From the NCBI GenBank assembly GCA_014529385.2, contig CM043953.1:93005342-93069341 (forward strand): a stretch of 64,000 nucleotides of DNA, given 5' to 3'. The notes beneath the pieces are model-generated. The model was not told where the DNA came from. It saw nothing but the letters and a program-made list of their open reading frames with translations, and searched no databases. This document shows positions 46,009 to 59,100 of this stretch, piece by piece. Source of the DNA: Adiantum capillus-veneris (Eukaryota; Streptophyta; Polypodiopsida; Polypodiales; Pteridaceae). Made by a program: the position numbers and the translations under genes. Numbering within the stretch: the stretch's first letter is position 1; each line of letters begins with the position of its first letter.

Positions 46009-47262
46009 AGAGAAATTGGGATCAAAAGGGGGAAAGTGGAAGGAGGTTATGATGCACGACAAACTTCTTGCCCCGAAGTGGTCTTATCTTAGATCTGGTG
46101 GACTCTCAGGGGAGCTGATGAGGAAGTGCAAAAGTGCAGCTGAGGTTTTGGAATGGAGGGAAGTGACCAGATACTTTAAGAACCCCATTTTGCATTGCTC
46201 CCCTTGTCTCTCTAAAATATTGGGGCCGCTGCAAAGCCCCTATCGGATAGAAGTGGCCAGGAATGTGAATAATAAGGGTCTCGTTCGGCTAGAGCAATTC
46301 TGGGATGGCAATAGGAAGTGCTAGAAAACTGCTGACTTTTTAGCCATCCCATTTCAACTGAATGGCTTTGAGATCTTGCTAGTCTACATGGTGATGAAAG
46401 AGCTTGATAATGTGTTGATGCCAATTTGTGAATCCAACTTTGAATGGGACGCTTCGAGATGGCCCGGGAGTAGCCTCTTTTGGAAACCACATTCTAAAGG
46501 CATTTACCATGCATTAATACACGAGGCTAATTGGTGTAGCCCCCTCAACAAATTTTGGAAGAGGCACTGGACAGAAAAACGATGGAAGGGAGTCATGGAG
46601 AACATCTGGAAGCCAAGGTGGCCTCAGTATATGAAGATATTTCTGTGGAAAGTGATATGGGGTGCTCTACCGATGGGCGTAAAGATACAAGAAAGAGGTA
46701 TTGGGTCCGATCGTTGCTCGGGGTGCAAAATAGCTAGTGAAGACCTAGCCCACCTTTTCATAGGATGCCAGGAAATCAATGGCATGGCTGGGAAAATATG
46801 CAAGTGGATTCAGAGGACATGGCAAATTAAGTTCTTCAAGAATGATCCGTTCTTTGGTAGTAACAGGTTGGGAAGTCCTGCTCTTCTTGTCTGCACTCAA
46901 ATAATCAGATACTACTTCCTTCACCATATTTGGCAAGCAAGAAACCGCCGCGTGTTTGAGGGGAATCTGGATGTGGCAAGTTTTTGTGAAATCATACAAG
47001 AGAGTAGAGTGTCGATCCACATGATCGGAGGCAAACAAGCCTCAGAGGACTGGTCTAGAACAATACATACCATCTTGTAATAAGTAAAGCCTAGGAGTAG
47101 AAGTGGTTTCTCTGTCAAGCAGAAAACTTGTAATCCTTTGACCCTCAAGGCTCAGTCTAAGCTCGAGGTTGGTGTATATTTATGATGTTCTTAATACTAT
47201 CCACTCACAATTGTGAGTTTTGCAAAAAAGAAAAAAAAAGAAGAAAAAAAAAACCAAATACA
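46001..47262 (+). mobile_element. LINE copy 2, 5'-truncated, with target duplication
   Basis: CCAAATACA stands at 46001-46009 and again at 47254-47262 after the A-rich tail (47224-47253), the hallmark of target-primed reverse transcription. The body is the last 1.2 kb of ORF2 and the 3' UTR. The palindrome ACTCACAATTGTGAGT is at 47203-47218, directly before the tail. Confidence 0.9.
46016..47080 (+). pseudogene. LINE copy 2 ORF2 C-terminus
   Basis: The frame runs GGKWKEVMMHDKLLAPKWSYLRSGG to a TAG near 46321, then FLAIPFQLNGFEILLVYMVMKELDNVLMPICES, WKGVMENIWKPRWPQYMKIFLWKVIWGALP, the zinc-finger-like CSGCKIASEDLAHLFIGC, KICKWIQRTWQIKFFKND and IWQARNRRVFEG to the stop at 47080. It keeps both outer Cys pairs and His of the zf-RVT motif. 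Confidence 0.88.
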
Positions 47263-48940
47263 TATATATCTTATGTAAAACTAATGAAACAAGTGAAAGG
47301 GTGATGGCTTTCTAAAACAATAAGAAAGTGGTAAAATCATTAAGTTGAGTTTAACTAAAATTATATAAGGTGAATCATTATTCGAGAATGTCTCTTTTAT
47401 TAAGTGACAGAGTGTCCTCCTTGCAACGAAGCAAACCGGAAATAGTATAAAAAAATTTGAAATTTGTAAGATTTTTGAACTAAGTTCTGACATATTTCAC
47501 AAAAAAATAAAAATTTGTAAGATTTTGAATCAGATTCTAACATATTTCACCGATTTTTCTTCTCTTTATTATGATTTGCTCATTAATACATATATATTAT
47601 GTATAGAACTTACTAGAATTATGCAAAGTGAAGCTTCACTTTAGAATTTAAAAAAAATAGAATGAAAGAGAAGTCAAACCATACGAGGAAGTGAAATGAA
47701 AGGTGAAATAAAAATATCAATTTACTATTTTAAAACTAAAATAACATTTAAGATAAGTTTCAATTATCACTGAAGACATTGAAAGTATCACTAACTCAAC
47801 TCTCCTCTAACGCTTTCTTTTTTAGAAAGCCAAAAATATTGAAAGGATTAATATCTATCCTTGTCCCCAAAAGTTCTTTTAAAAAAAAAAAAAAAGTGAA
47901 AATTCACTATGGCTTACATAAGGCTATTGAGAAGAATTTCATAATAAGAAGCTTCTTTGTGTGAGAGAAAATAAAAAGTGACTTGTGATATCACAATAAA
48001 ATATTATTTTTAAAAAAAATGTAATAATGAACTATTTGAAATATCATATATTTCAAAAGCATAAAAAATGATGATTGAAAAACATTTAAAAGCATTGTAA
48101 GAAATTGGAAAAAGAAAAGAAGATAAAAGAAGGATGTGTCAAACACAATACTCAATGCCCCTTTTGTGTGTGTGAGAGAGAGAGAGAGAGAGGTACACAA
48201 ATGTCAACATCCTTTCACAAGAGTTTAAAATAAATAATAATTTTGTTAAATTATCATTAGCTTGCCACATGGTACTAATCCATAAGTTTAATCCAATGGT
48301 GGAGAGATGCACTCAAAATCCAACCTTTTACTAAAGACTACTTATGTAGTTTAAAAAAAAAAAAAACACAACGAAAGAGGAGAAGTGGTGGACATTTGCT
48401 TTTTAAAAGATTAGCAAGTGACTTTAGATCGTTAGAACAATGACTCAACACATTGGGGTCATATTCTTTCTTTTTGAGTGGTCTCGTGGCATGGGATTGG
48501 ATCTCATACAGCCAATGAGCCAAATAGAACTCCCAAGGAAAAGTCCATGATGGGAACCACAAAAAGGCTCTCTTGGGCGAAAGCTTCCTTTGATAAGTCC
48601 ATAGCAACCATGGCATTGTTATTAGTAAGGCCTTCAACGACATGTTAACGTACTCCATGCAAAAGGTATCCACCACTTCCCTTTCTGTCTTATTGCCCTA
48701 GAGCACACAAATACACAAATCTAAAGGTTATATCACTTTTGATGGATTGCTTTTTGATGGGTTGTGGCTAGGGTTGCTTTTTGACGGGCATTTTACCCGA
48801 TTTTGGATATTTTGTTCTAACAAGCGAAAATGTGGGTTGCCCTGCAAAAGATTCACTCAAATGCAAGACATAAATTTGTTTGTCAATAGGAAAAAAGCGT
48901 CTCACAAAAGCAATATGCAATGCTTAAACTAATAGAATTA
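47263..48940. other. AT-rich intergenic sequence
   Basis: Rich in A and T homopolymers, with a short GA run at 48173-48193. An imperfect duplication around TTGCTTTTTGA(T/C)GGG lies near 48748-48790. Small ORFs lack family character. Confidence 0.6.
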
Positions 48941-48949
48941 GGGCTTATC

Positions 48950-49135
48950 AGCATTCTTTGGATGACAAAAGGCCCTATATGGGTCTAAATTGAGTCCTCA
49001 CAATCACATTTCATTTGTGTTGTGCTTTAATAAAATTGTATTTTCCATTAATTATTTGGGTTGATAAATATAATTCACTCACAATTGTGAATTTTGCTAT
49101 TAAAAAACTAAAAATAAAATAAAAATTGTATTGTC
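48950..49135 (+). pseudogene. LINE 3'-end fragment (tail only)
   Basis: GGTTGATAAATATAATTC is followed by CACTCACAATTGTGAATTTTGC (palindrome 49077-49092) and an A-rich stretch, the same arrangement as the end of LINE 2. No coding sequence is left; the 5' limit is uncertain. Confidence 0.5.
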
Positions 49136-49315
49136 CATTATGCACATATAATCACAAAGGTCCTATATGTTATGAAGGACTCACTTAAACAACAAGGTGA
49201 AAGGCCCACATTGGCATTCTAAAACAATAAAATGAAAAAACTTAAAATAAAAACAATAAAATAAAGGGAGTCATTAACAAACAAAACACCAAAAGACTTG
49301 TTTCAATGATTCAGT

Positions 49316-49391
49316 AAGAAACGATAGGTCTAATAAGCATAAGAAATAATAGGTCTAAGAAACGATAGGTCTAATAACCATAAGAAATAAT
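49316..49391. repeat. 41-bp tandem repeat, two copies
   Basis: AAGAAACGATAGGTCTAATA begins at 49316 and at 49357; the copies differ by G/C at one position (AAGCAT against AACCAT). Confidence 0.8.
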
Positions 49392-49555
49392 AAAAGAATT
49401 TAATGAAGTGGACCAGGTCTTTAAATGGAAGGATTTTTTCACAAATTAAACTATCACAAAAAAATTCAATGAGTCAATACTTCACATCATGGGTCCAAAC
49501 TCCTATGAATGCACTCAATCCCTTGGTCCGTAGGGCCTTTTCTTGTGGGGACAAA

Positions 49556-52300
49556 ACTCACAATTGTGAGTGATTGAATTATAATGACACCAAAAGATAT
49601 ACAAATCTACCTCAAGCTCATGCCAAGCCTTGAGGGGCAGATGGTTACAACAGAGCCTTGCTAGAGGTACCTAGTAGCTACTACCAAAAGCCCTTTACAC
49701 AGCAAAGCTTGAGTAGATGACGAGGGTCGCTCTAAGCCAAACATCCGAGTTTTGCCTCTTACCTATCACATGTATCATCTCCTTACTTTCCTGTACAATC
49801 TTAAATAAGCTATCCACAAAGAGGTCACCATCGAATACACGTCCCGTCCTGGCCTTCCAAATATTGCGAAAGAAACATTATTTAACAATTTGAGTACATA
49901 TTAAGAGTGCAAGACTTAGAAATTGTTTTCCTCCAAGGCAAATATCCTTCTTGAAGAACCCTATCTTCCACATTCTTTGTATCCAGTTGCACACCTTCCC
50001 TGGGAGGCCTCTAATTGTCGGCATTCCTGAAGAGGTGGGCGAGGTCTTCACTAGCCACTTTGAATCCGGAGCATCTATCGCGGACTTGATACCCCATGCT
50101 TAAATCTCGATGCTTGTCGAAAAATCCCCCCACAGGACCTTCCACAAAAATACCTTCATAAACTGAGGCAACTGTGGATTCCAAATGTTCTTTGTGACCT
50201 CAACCCATCGCGCTTTCGACCATTGTTTCTTTCACTGTTTGTTCAAAGGGGCAAACAAATCAACTTCATGCATTAATGCTTGGTAGATACCCTTGGTATG
50301 AGGTTTAAAGGATTGGCTACTCATGGGCCATTTCCAAGCTTTCCACTCAAAGGTAGATTCCCAGATTGGCATCAGAGTATTGTTCAGGATGTCAATAGCT
50401 CTGCTGACAAGCAGCTTCTGAGTGCCATTGAGTTGAAAATGGGCAACCAACTGGTCAGAGGATTTCCACCACTTGTTGTTTCCATCCCAAAAGTGGATCA
50501 ACCGTTGGAGTCCTTTACTGTTTATCCTTCTTGCAATTTCTCTCTAGTAAGGGTTCATAGTTACACCAACAACTTTAGATAGCCAAGGGGATCATTGCCA
50601 GATGGAGTTCTGGAAGTATGTGGTTATTTCACCCCATTCTAGTACCCATGTTTCTTTGTTGCACTTTCACACCAACTCTTCTGTGATGCCACCCAGTCTC
50701 AAACTAGCCCACCTTAGGGCTAGAAGTTTGTCATGCATCTCGATCCCTTTCCACTGACCACCTTTAGAGCACAATTTTTCCTTTTCTATCATATCCTTGG
50801 TCATGATAGCCCAAGATTGGTCTTGTTTTGCGATTGAGACCACAAATATGGCACAAAGGGCCTCAACATGAACATCAGGGTTGAGAATCTCAAGGCCACC
50901 TTGGACTACCAAACGAGTGACCACTTCCCACTTTTCCCATTGCCATGGTGACAAGGCTTCGATGTTGTTCCTCCATAAGAATTTTTCAATAGGTTTTAGA
51001 AGCTCCTTCCAATTGCATCTGTCTATTTTGAGGAGTGGGCTTGTGAAGGCAATATAAGAAAGCATAAATGCATTGATCACTTTGACCCGGAAGGGAAGCA
51101 ACACAAATTCCCACCTTCACATGTTTTTTGGATCTCTAGGACCCAATGGAACCTTTACTTATGTGCAACGTTCACCCCCCAAGGGAGTGCCCAAATGTCA
51201 AAATATCCTTCCTTTAGACAAAATCTCTCGTGACCAGACTGATGGGTCAAATGAGTCATTTTCTGTTAGGGAGATAAGTCTAGACTTCTCAACACTACAT
51301 TTTGACCCCAAAGCCACAACAAATAGATGCACAATCTCTAGCGCCTTCATGAGCATCTGGGGGTAGGCTTTCAGAAAGAGGAGGGAGTCATCTGTGAGGA
51401 TCTTGACCAAGAGCTGGTCATTATTGGGCAAAGTTAAACCTTGAATTTCACCCTGTGCAATAGCAGCCTCAAGCATCATAATTAGAGGATGTGAAACAAT
51501 GGCAAAGAGAAAAGGGGCCATGGGTCAACCTTGCTTGTTGATAGGTCTCCTAACTTCAAAACCAAAGCCCAGCGCTTTCATGACATCTTCAATGAAGGAC
51601 CACATGATCCTATCATACGCCCTGTCAAGGTCTAGCTCAAGCAAAATGCAGTCGTGCTTTGTGAGGGTTGCATACTCAATGCCAACCATTGCTACCAATA
51701 TATATTGATCTTCCATTGATAAACCTGTGCTGATGAGGGGAGATAACTCTGTCCAGGAGGGGGGAAATTCTAAGAGCAACTGCCTTGGCAATGATTTGGT
51801 ATGCTGCAAACATCATAGTTATAGGACGCCAGTGCTTAAGATGCGAGCAACAAACCTGTTTTGGGATAGGCTTGACCAACCCTCTTTTAACACAAGGATA
51901 CAACGACCCCTTCAAAAAAGCTTGGTTAGCCATTTGCGCGACCGAGACGTTGAGGTCATTCTAGAACTCCTTGAAGAATTCAATGGTCGGACCATCCTAG
52001 ATAGGGGACTTCTCCTTGCCTAGAGCTTGCAATGCAAGCAAATACTCATCGTCAGAAAAGGTCATCTCAAGATGATTGGCTTCATGTTGGTATATTTCCC
52101 TATTGACACTCTCGATCAAGGTCGCTTTGGCTTTGTCCACTTCTTGAGAACGAGTCTCAAGTTGGCCAATGATTTGGCTTAGATGATCAAGCTGCATCAT
52201 TGTAGCCATTTCATCTTGGTCTTACATAGCTTTCTCATTCTCATATGTGAGCGAGTGGATGGAGCCCTGACTTTTCTTGATTTTCAAGGCCCTAAAGAAG
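49556..52300 (-). pseudogene. LINE copy 4, ORF2 RT to 3' end, minus strand
   Basis: Minus strand from about 52300: QLETRSQEVDKAKATLIESVNREI, FSDDEYLLALQALGKEKSP, VKRGLVKPIPKQVCCSHLKHWRPITMMFAAYQIIAK, HQHRFINGRSIY, ELDLDRAYDRI, then the catalytic region as LTDDSLLFLK (FADD in LINE 1, so the motif is damaged). PFRVKVINAFMLSYIAFTSPLLK and the zf-RVT area follow near 50000. The 3' UTR carries ACTCACAATTGTGAGT at 49556-49571. Many stops and shifts. The endonuclease and ORF1 are absent, as expected for a 5' truncation. Confidence 0.86.
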
Positions 52301-52564
52301 TGTGCTTGATTAGCGAGCTTTCCCCGTGAGGAAGCGGTGGAAGAGAAATAGAGAAATATAGGGTCAAAAATAGGGGAGGAAAATGTGCGATATCCACCAA
52401 TTTTCAGGTGAGTAGAAGGTCTCTAAGGCCTTTTTGAGCACACCAACAAAGGAAGGGGAGCTAATCCCACCCCCCCCCCAAAAAAAGAACTCCTTCTTTC
52501 CCACCTTCTATTTCCCTTCCTTTTGATAAGTGGGTGTGCAAACACGTACTCTCATGCACGTGTG

Positions 52565-52567
<3 letters not shown>

Positions 52568-52643
<76 letters not shown>
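52568..52643. repeat. (GA)n microsatellite
   Basis: Uninterrupted GA tract of about 38 units. Confidence 0.97.
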
Positions 52644-52646
<3 letters not shown>

Positions 52647-52649
52647 AAA

Positions 52650-54060
52650 AGCATCTCTGATATAATTATTAAATTGATTATTGTATGTAATCGATAATTC
52701 ACTCTTATTAAACTTATAGTAGGTGTTTATAATTTGAAATTCTTAGTCAAAAAATAGAATATCAAGAGAGGCTTAATAAAAATAAATATTTGTATGCATG
52801 TGAATTTTGTATGCATGCATGTATGTATGTACATAGACATATGCGTTGATGGAGCAAAAGACGCGATACGCACACTCACATACCCAGACAACTCAACACA
52901 AGACAAAGAATTACTTAAAGTCCACCCCACACACACCACCACTCAAGATCTCAATGAAAATTCTCCCCAAATCCCTATTCAAACCCCAAACACCTCGACC
53001 TACAAGCCCTTGCCTGCCTGCAGACACACTACAAGGTGAGTCTAGTTGATTAACACTTGAAACCAGACTTGATGGTGACCGAAATATACAAGAAAAACCA
53101 TCAAAAACTCAAAAAGTCCAGCCACAAAAGGCCTCTCTCAACCATTGAAAAACCTTCACCAAATTCCACTCTGTTGGACTCTTTGGAGTAGCCCCAACCC
53201 TAATGGCACCGATATAGGGTCACATAGTCGTGTAGAAAACCGCACCTTCTTTCCTCAATTTCTTGCACACACCCCTCCATGGAAACCTTAGAACTCCATA
53301 GACTCTCCCAAGTGAAAAACTGAAGAGAAAAAGATCTCATCCACTCCTCCACACACTCGAAAACAGGATGCAAACGCGACGGGACTGCACTAGACCACCT
53401 GTAGGAAGCTTGCTTTCTCCCACACAACACAGAGAGGTGAAAGTGCCAAAAATCCACTCCAAAAATCCTCCTTAATCATGAACACTCACAGCACCGTGAG
53501 TGATGTGGCAATTTAAATCCTTTTCACACCATTTTTGACCATTTTTTGACCTTTTAGGGTCCAATTTTGGTTTGTTTTGACCCTCGGCAACATTTTCCAC
53601 GGGAAAAATACCAAACAGACTCCAAAATCCACCAAATTTGACCATCTTGGTCCTCCATACCCAAATATTATTTCCACATACTCACATACTATCTTTTACT
53701 ACTTCTAGGTCGGTTTGCGCATTGCTACATATCATGTGCCGCAAATAGACAATTAGTGTATGTGTCAGTCTTCCCGGGTGGGATGAGAGTGCCCACACTT
53801 GTCGCTTGCATTATTTACGTTCTTGAAAGCTTAAACAAATTCCCTAGAGCCAAAAGAAGCCACTTGGGATGACATCCAAGGCCTCAATATCCTATCTAGG
53901 CATGTACAAGTGCCCGATTGTCAGCACGCAAGCATGACTATTTTCAATTTGTACACGTTGAATCTTTTTTAAAACTTAAAACCACTTTGCAAAGCTTTCA
54001 AATGCATGCATTTAATTTTTTTGTACATATGTACATGCATCGCTACTTTGTACAGACCAA
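52650..54060. other. Unassigned sequence
   Basis: No TE domain or repeat end was recognised. A stem CACTCAC/GTGAGTG lies at about 53486-53503; unlike the LINE palindromes it is not followed by a tail or preceded by LINE coding sequence. Short ORFs near 52794-53457 look accidental. Confidence 0.5.
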
Positions 54061-54067
54061 AAACACT

Positions 54068-54300
54068 CTATCAGCATGTGTATGCATATATGTATATATG
54101 TACATGTATATGTGTATGCATATATGCATATATGTACCTGCATATATCTATCAGCATGTGTATGCATATATGCATATATGTACCTGCATATATCTATCAG
54201 CATGTGTATGCATATATGTACATATATGCATATATGTACATGTAAATGTTTGTGTGTATGTGTATACATGTATATATGCAGGTATATGAATATGGACACA
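54068..54300. repeat. Minisatellite of TATGCATATA-rich units
   Basis: CTATCAGCATGTGTATGCAT begins at 54068, 54148 and 54194, giving units of 80 and 46 bases. Inside each unit GTATGCATATATGxATATATGTAC repeats further. It keeps all frames open and yields spurious ORFs. Confidence 0.88.
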
Positions 54301-54398
54301 TATACGTACATATGTGTATATGAGAGTATATACATGTAAAGAGACAGAGGGGCTTAAAGAGAGACAAAGAATCAGAACCTAATGTGTGTGCGCGCGCG

Positions 54399-54515
<117 letters not shown>

Positions 54516-54852
54516 TTGGAATCCATATAGAGAGAAAGATTGGGACTTGAAAAGATTGAAAAGGGTGCTGCAAGAGGGAGATGCAACTATCATCTAATGG
54601 CATATGGCAAATTGATTCAATCTAGAATTATGGACTAAAATGTGTCACTGAATGATTAAAATTACTGTAAGAAAAATTCTTTGCTTAAATACGCTTGAAG
54701 CATATCGTCAAGCACTTGGTTTAGCCACTCTAGCTAACCACTAGTCTCTTGACGATCAATCATACTTAAAATGAGCATCATGTCCCCTCTTTTCAATACA
54801 ACTCATCAAACTTGTTGGTAAACTTGGGATTGATTGCATTTTTTTTTGCAAT

Positions 54853-55650
54853 ACTCACAATGGCAAGTGGATATTATTATCGAAACCAAGAAATTACAAA
54901 TTTTAGTCATGCTCATGATGAGCCATGAATTCCCCTAGCTACCACAGATACATTGGCTAATAGGGGGGCCACCCCAAGACATTGGTATAGGCATCCGTGA
55001 ACGATTGAAGCTGAGCATTCCTCAACGTGAAGAGGACTCATCAACTAACCACTCGTTGCAACATCAATCGTCCTATTTCATTCCTCATAGTTTCTTATTT
55101 TCCCAATGGCAAAGACCGCTTCTTGATTTCTTGAATAATCTCTAAAAAAATACGTGTTTTCAGGGATTTCTCAAAAATCCGACAATTTCTAGCCTTCCAC
55201 ACAGGTTTGAAGTAGAAGTATCTAAAACTTTGTGTTCCAATAAGTAATGGTTGACTCTTGAATACCTTCCCACCCAGGAATAGATCGTTCTTAGAGAAAC
55301 CTACCTTCCAAGACTTTTGAACCCACTTGCATACCTTCCTTTCCAGGCCACAGATAGTTGGACAATCTTTGAACAAGTGAGGTAGGTCCTCCCTAGCCAC
55401 CTTGCATTGTGAGCACCTATCTGGCCCAATGCCTCTAGCCATGATCTTCACACCAGTAGGTAAGGCTCCCCAAAGGACTTTCCACAAAAAAACTTGCATC
55501 CCCAACGGCCCTTGTGGGTACCAAATATTCTTCACAATTGACCTCCGTCTTGATTTCGACCGTTTCTTACACCATTATTTGTTCAAGGGAAGAAATCGAT
55601 TTGGTGAGGTCGTAAGGGTGTTGTATATGGCCTTGGTTTGCGATTTTAGG
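54853..55650 (-). pseudogene. LINE copy 5, 3' end, minus strand
   Basis: From 55535 on the minus strand: MKNIWYPQGPLGMQVFLWKVLWGALPTGVKI, the zinc-finger-like CSQCKVAREDLPHLFKDCPTICGL, KVCKWVQKSWKVGFSKNDLFLGG and VWKARNCRIFEKSL, ending at 55095 with one clean frame of 146 codons. The 3' UTR contains a decayed form of the family palindrome (ACTCACAATGGCAAGT, 54853-54868) next to an A/T run. The 5' truncation is near 55650. Confidence 0.85.
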
Positions 55651-55658
55651 AATATCTT

Positions 55659-55882
55659 TGTTGGAAATAGGGTTGCAGGGAAACACACACAACTTGGAGA
55701 AGATGGAGAAGCTCAAGCACACAACAAAGAGTGTATTGCATAGTGCACAATGGAAAGATAAGTTAGCCCTAGATGGACATATATATAATACATGGGGGGA
55801 AAAAAATCCTACTGAGGGAAAAAAATGCCTTGACGGTCCTAAGTGTGTTCACACACATCACTACCACATGTATATAGTAACA
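55659..55882 (-). repeat. Copia 4 3' LTR candidate
   Basis: Read on the minus strand it starts TGTTACTATA after the purine-rich TGGGGAATT and ends CCTATTTCCAACA. A TATA-like ATTATATATATG lies inside. The copia RNase H end precedes it at the right distance. There is no partner LTR in the window to confirm. Confidence 0.45.
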
Positions 55883-55924
55883 AATTCCCCATGGGAGTGA
55901 TGCGGTGAACAAGAGCTGGCACAT

Positions 55925-56134
55925 ATTATATAGAGAAGTGCCATGCCCTGAGTGCATGATCAATCCACAAAGGGAAGCAAGCCCAAAGCTTTACAAAAAG
56001 CTTTGGGCTTCTCACGAGGCAATGCCTTTGTGAACGGAACCACAAGGTTGGTTGTGTCGGCACAGAAGCCAAGTCGATTTGTCCCATTGCGAGTCTCTCT
56101 CTCACATAGTGATAATGCACCTCAATGTGCTTTG
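55925..56134 (-). pseudogene. Copia 4 RNase H C-terminus
   Basis: Minus strand: TKHIEVHYHYVRERLAMGQIDLASVPTQ, then, after a one-base shift, PFTKALPREKPKAFCKALGL, the normal end of a copia polyprotein. It is cut at 56134, where the third gypsy fragment begins. Confidence 0.75.
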
Positions 56135-59100
56135 TGAGGGGTCGACCAAAAGAGAGGGGGCTGATCTTGGCAAGGCATTATCACACACACACTCACAAAA
56201 TCTCATGTGTGAAGCAAAGAAGACTCTCTCTCTCCTTCTCAAGCTTTGATGGAAAGCTCATTATCTACTCCAAGCTTGTGAGAAGGGAGGCCTACGCCAA
56301 CAACTCTTGGCTTTGTGATGCAAATCCAACCAACAGCCAAGCTTCAATGCATGCTCATCTCGTCTACCATGATAATTACTAAGCTATACTAAGCTTTTAT
56401 GAGTGATTACGTGAGGAGATATACTTATTTCTCGTAAGACTACTCCTTCTTCCTCTCAATCTACATTCATACCCCACTAGCTCTCACCATCTTTGAAGGT
56501 GTGTGAGGTCTTAGGTCTGAGACCGTGAGGGAATTGATGTTGTGTTTTATAAGTGTGTGCATGGTGCTTGAAGCCTCTATCTTCAATGCAACAGCAAGTT
56601 ATTGAAGGAACACAAAGTATTGCATTGTAAAATGTCTCCCTTGATGGGGGAAACCTATAATACAAAGCCATTTGGAGGGGGGACCGGCTCCACGTAAATC
56701 CGATCCTCAACTGCTGTCAATAGATTAATTTCTCTCTCTCTTTTGAAGTATTGTTCATGCCTATCTAACTAGGTGTTATGCTTTCTATTTCTCTCTCCAT
56801 CCAAGCACTCTTGCTATGCTCATTAGGAATCTATTCTAATGAAATGCTCACTATGTTTATGCTATTTTCGGCTACACACAAGTTACTAGGCCATTAAATG
56901 TTACATTGGTATCAGAGCATAAGGTTTCTCTTTTCTTCCTCAAGAAGGGAGGTCCTTAAGCTAGCTATAAATGATTGGTATTATTAATTGCAATTGAGTA
57001 AGTAGAATAGGGATTTTTCAGCCTTGCAGTGCTCCTGCTTTGTGCAGATAACAGGGCATCATCGCCAAGAGCTATGGTCTTAATAGTGAAGTCCTACGGG
57101 GCTTGCCTACGGCTTAACCACTATTGAGCTATTAGAAGCTTGACAGGAGCCGATAGGGTTTTGGTGTTAAAGGACCCTCTCTTCTATTCCTTGCAATTAA
57201 AGATATTCGAGCCACGCGTATAGGAGCTTGAGTGCTTTTCTAAAGGGGTTAAGAGAAGCAACAACTAGGGCTTGAAGTGCCAAAGTACACCTAAAAATAT
57301 TACACCTAAACATTGTTAGAATGGCTGACAATAGTAAAGAGAGTGAAATTAATGTTGATAGCTTTGCTTTTGCTAATGAGTAGGCTACTAATGATGCCCC
57401 TATGCTTGCTAACTACCTTGTTTCTAGGCTTCAACAAGCCATGGGAAATCGATCCCTCCAAAGTGAAGTGCAACGGAAGCTTCGTGCTCATGGGATTCTC
57501 CAAACTCCCCATCATGAAGAGAGAGTACCTAGGAAGCCTCCTTGTGAGACTGCCAAAAGAGGCCTCTCTCCGATTCGGGAAGAAGAAGAGATTCCATACG
57601 AAGGGCTCAAAAATCCACTACTTGACGATGCATCTCCTTCCCAAAGGAGAACTCAAGGGCCCCCACCAAAAGAGCGAGAAAGAAGTGAGTCTCTTGCCAC
57701 CTCAACGGTGATGGCTCCACGAAGACGGCGGGCAAAACGCTCTCCATCACGTCCTAAACGGAGAAGACCATCTCACGCTTCTCCACACCAAAGAGGGATG
57801 ACAGAAAACAAGAGAAGAAAAAGGTGAGAAAGAGGTCACCCTCTTCTCCATCTTCTTCATCCTCTTCCTCTTATGAAGAAAGTGATGGTGCAGACAAGGA
57901 GGAACAAGGCAAGAAAAAGGCAAGAAAGAGGTCACCCTCTTTCCCATCTGCCTCACATTCTTCATCTTTTGAAGAAAGCGATGTTGCAACTTTTGAACCA
58001 CCAAAAAGAAGAGACCATAGGAAATCCTATGCCGCATGAAAGAGGTCGTCCAAGCTCAAGAAGTTCAAAGAGGGAGGAAGAACATCTCTTTCCTTACCTA
58101 CGATGGAACCTTTGGTGCTCCGGACAAAGTCGTGGCTTTTATCCAACAATTCAATGCAACATTTGGAGATGAGGGCTTCCTATAAGCTACGCCATGTAGC
58201 TATGCATTTTCAAAATTCCACCAGGCAATGGTGGTCTAGCCTACGAGAAAATGGTGAAGCTCCACAAACATGGAAAGCTTTAAGAGCTTCCATCATGAAG
58301 CAGTTTTTGTCTACCGATGCCAAAGACAAAGTACTCACCGAATGGTGAAGCTTGAAGCTCTCTCCTTACGAATCTATTCACAAATATGTAGACAAGTTTT
58401 GGGACTTACATCTCAAAGCCACTGTCTTCAAAAAGTTTGATTTTGGAGAGCAAAAAAAACAATTTTGTGTGGGCTTAACTGAAGATATGGCGGAGTATGT
58501 CAACTCCCAAAGGCCACACACCATATCTGTGGTCATACACCATACCATGGTGGCTTCACAAATCAATTTCCAAACAGGGCCTGAGAGAAATCTTAAGCCC
58601 ATGGAGAACAAGGACCGTAACAATGAGCCTAAGGGGGAGGACAATGTCCAAAAGTCCTAAAGGCAACACCAACAACAACAAAGCTAAGGAGAAGGGAGTT
58701 TATAAAGGCAACAATAAACTCTCTCCTAAAGAGCTTGAGTGTTATCCTAAAGATAACCGTCGTTTCAAATGCAGCGAGCAAGGGCATGCGTATTGTGCTT
58801 GCCCCCAGAAGAACATCCGCCATGAACCTCCTAGAGCTACATTGGTCGAAATCCAAGAAGAGGAAACTCACCACAAAGGATCTCCTCTATGACATGCTTG
58901 GGGAAAGGTAAGAGAACATGATGCTTTTATTCTCTTTGACCTTGGTTCTACTCACAATTTTATATCCACAGAGTTGGCCACTAAGCTAGGCATCCAAGCC
59001 TATGAGATGGGAGATGCCCTACCCACTGATGGTGCTTTCAAGGTGCAAGAAGCTTCAGTCACTCCCTGAATCAAGAAATTGAGGCTCCATGTCCAAAGCT

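Noticed and set aside
45507-47262. A twin-priming event joining LINE 3 (minus) and LINE 2 (plus) as one insertion
   Set aside because: Both copies contain the same ORF2 region and each has its own 3' palindrome, so they are two separate copies and not an inverted 5' half plus a 3' half.
53486-53503. CACTCAC/GTGAGTG stem as a sixth LINE 3' palindrome
   Set aside because: The loop and flanks differ and there is no LINE coding sequence or A-rich tail next to it.
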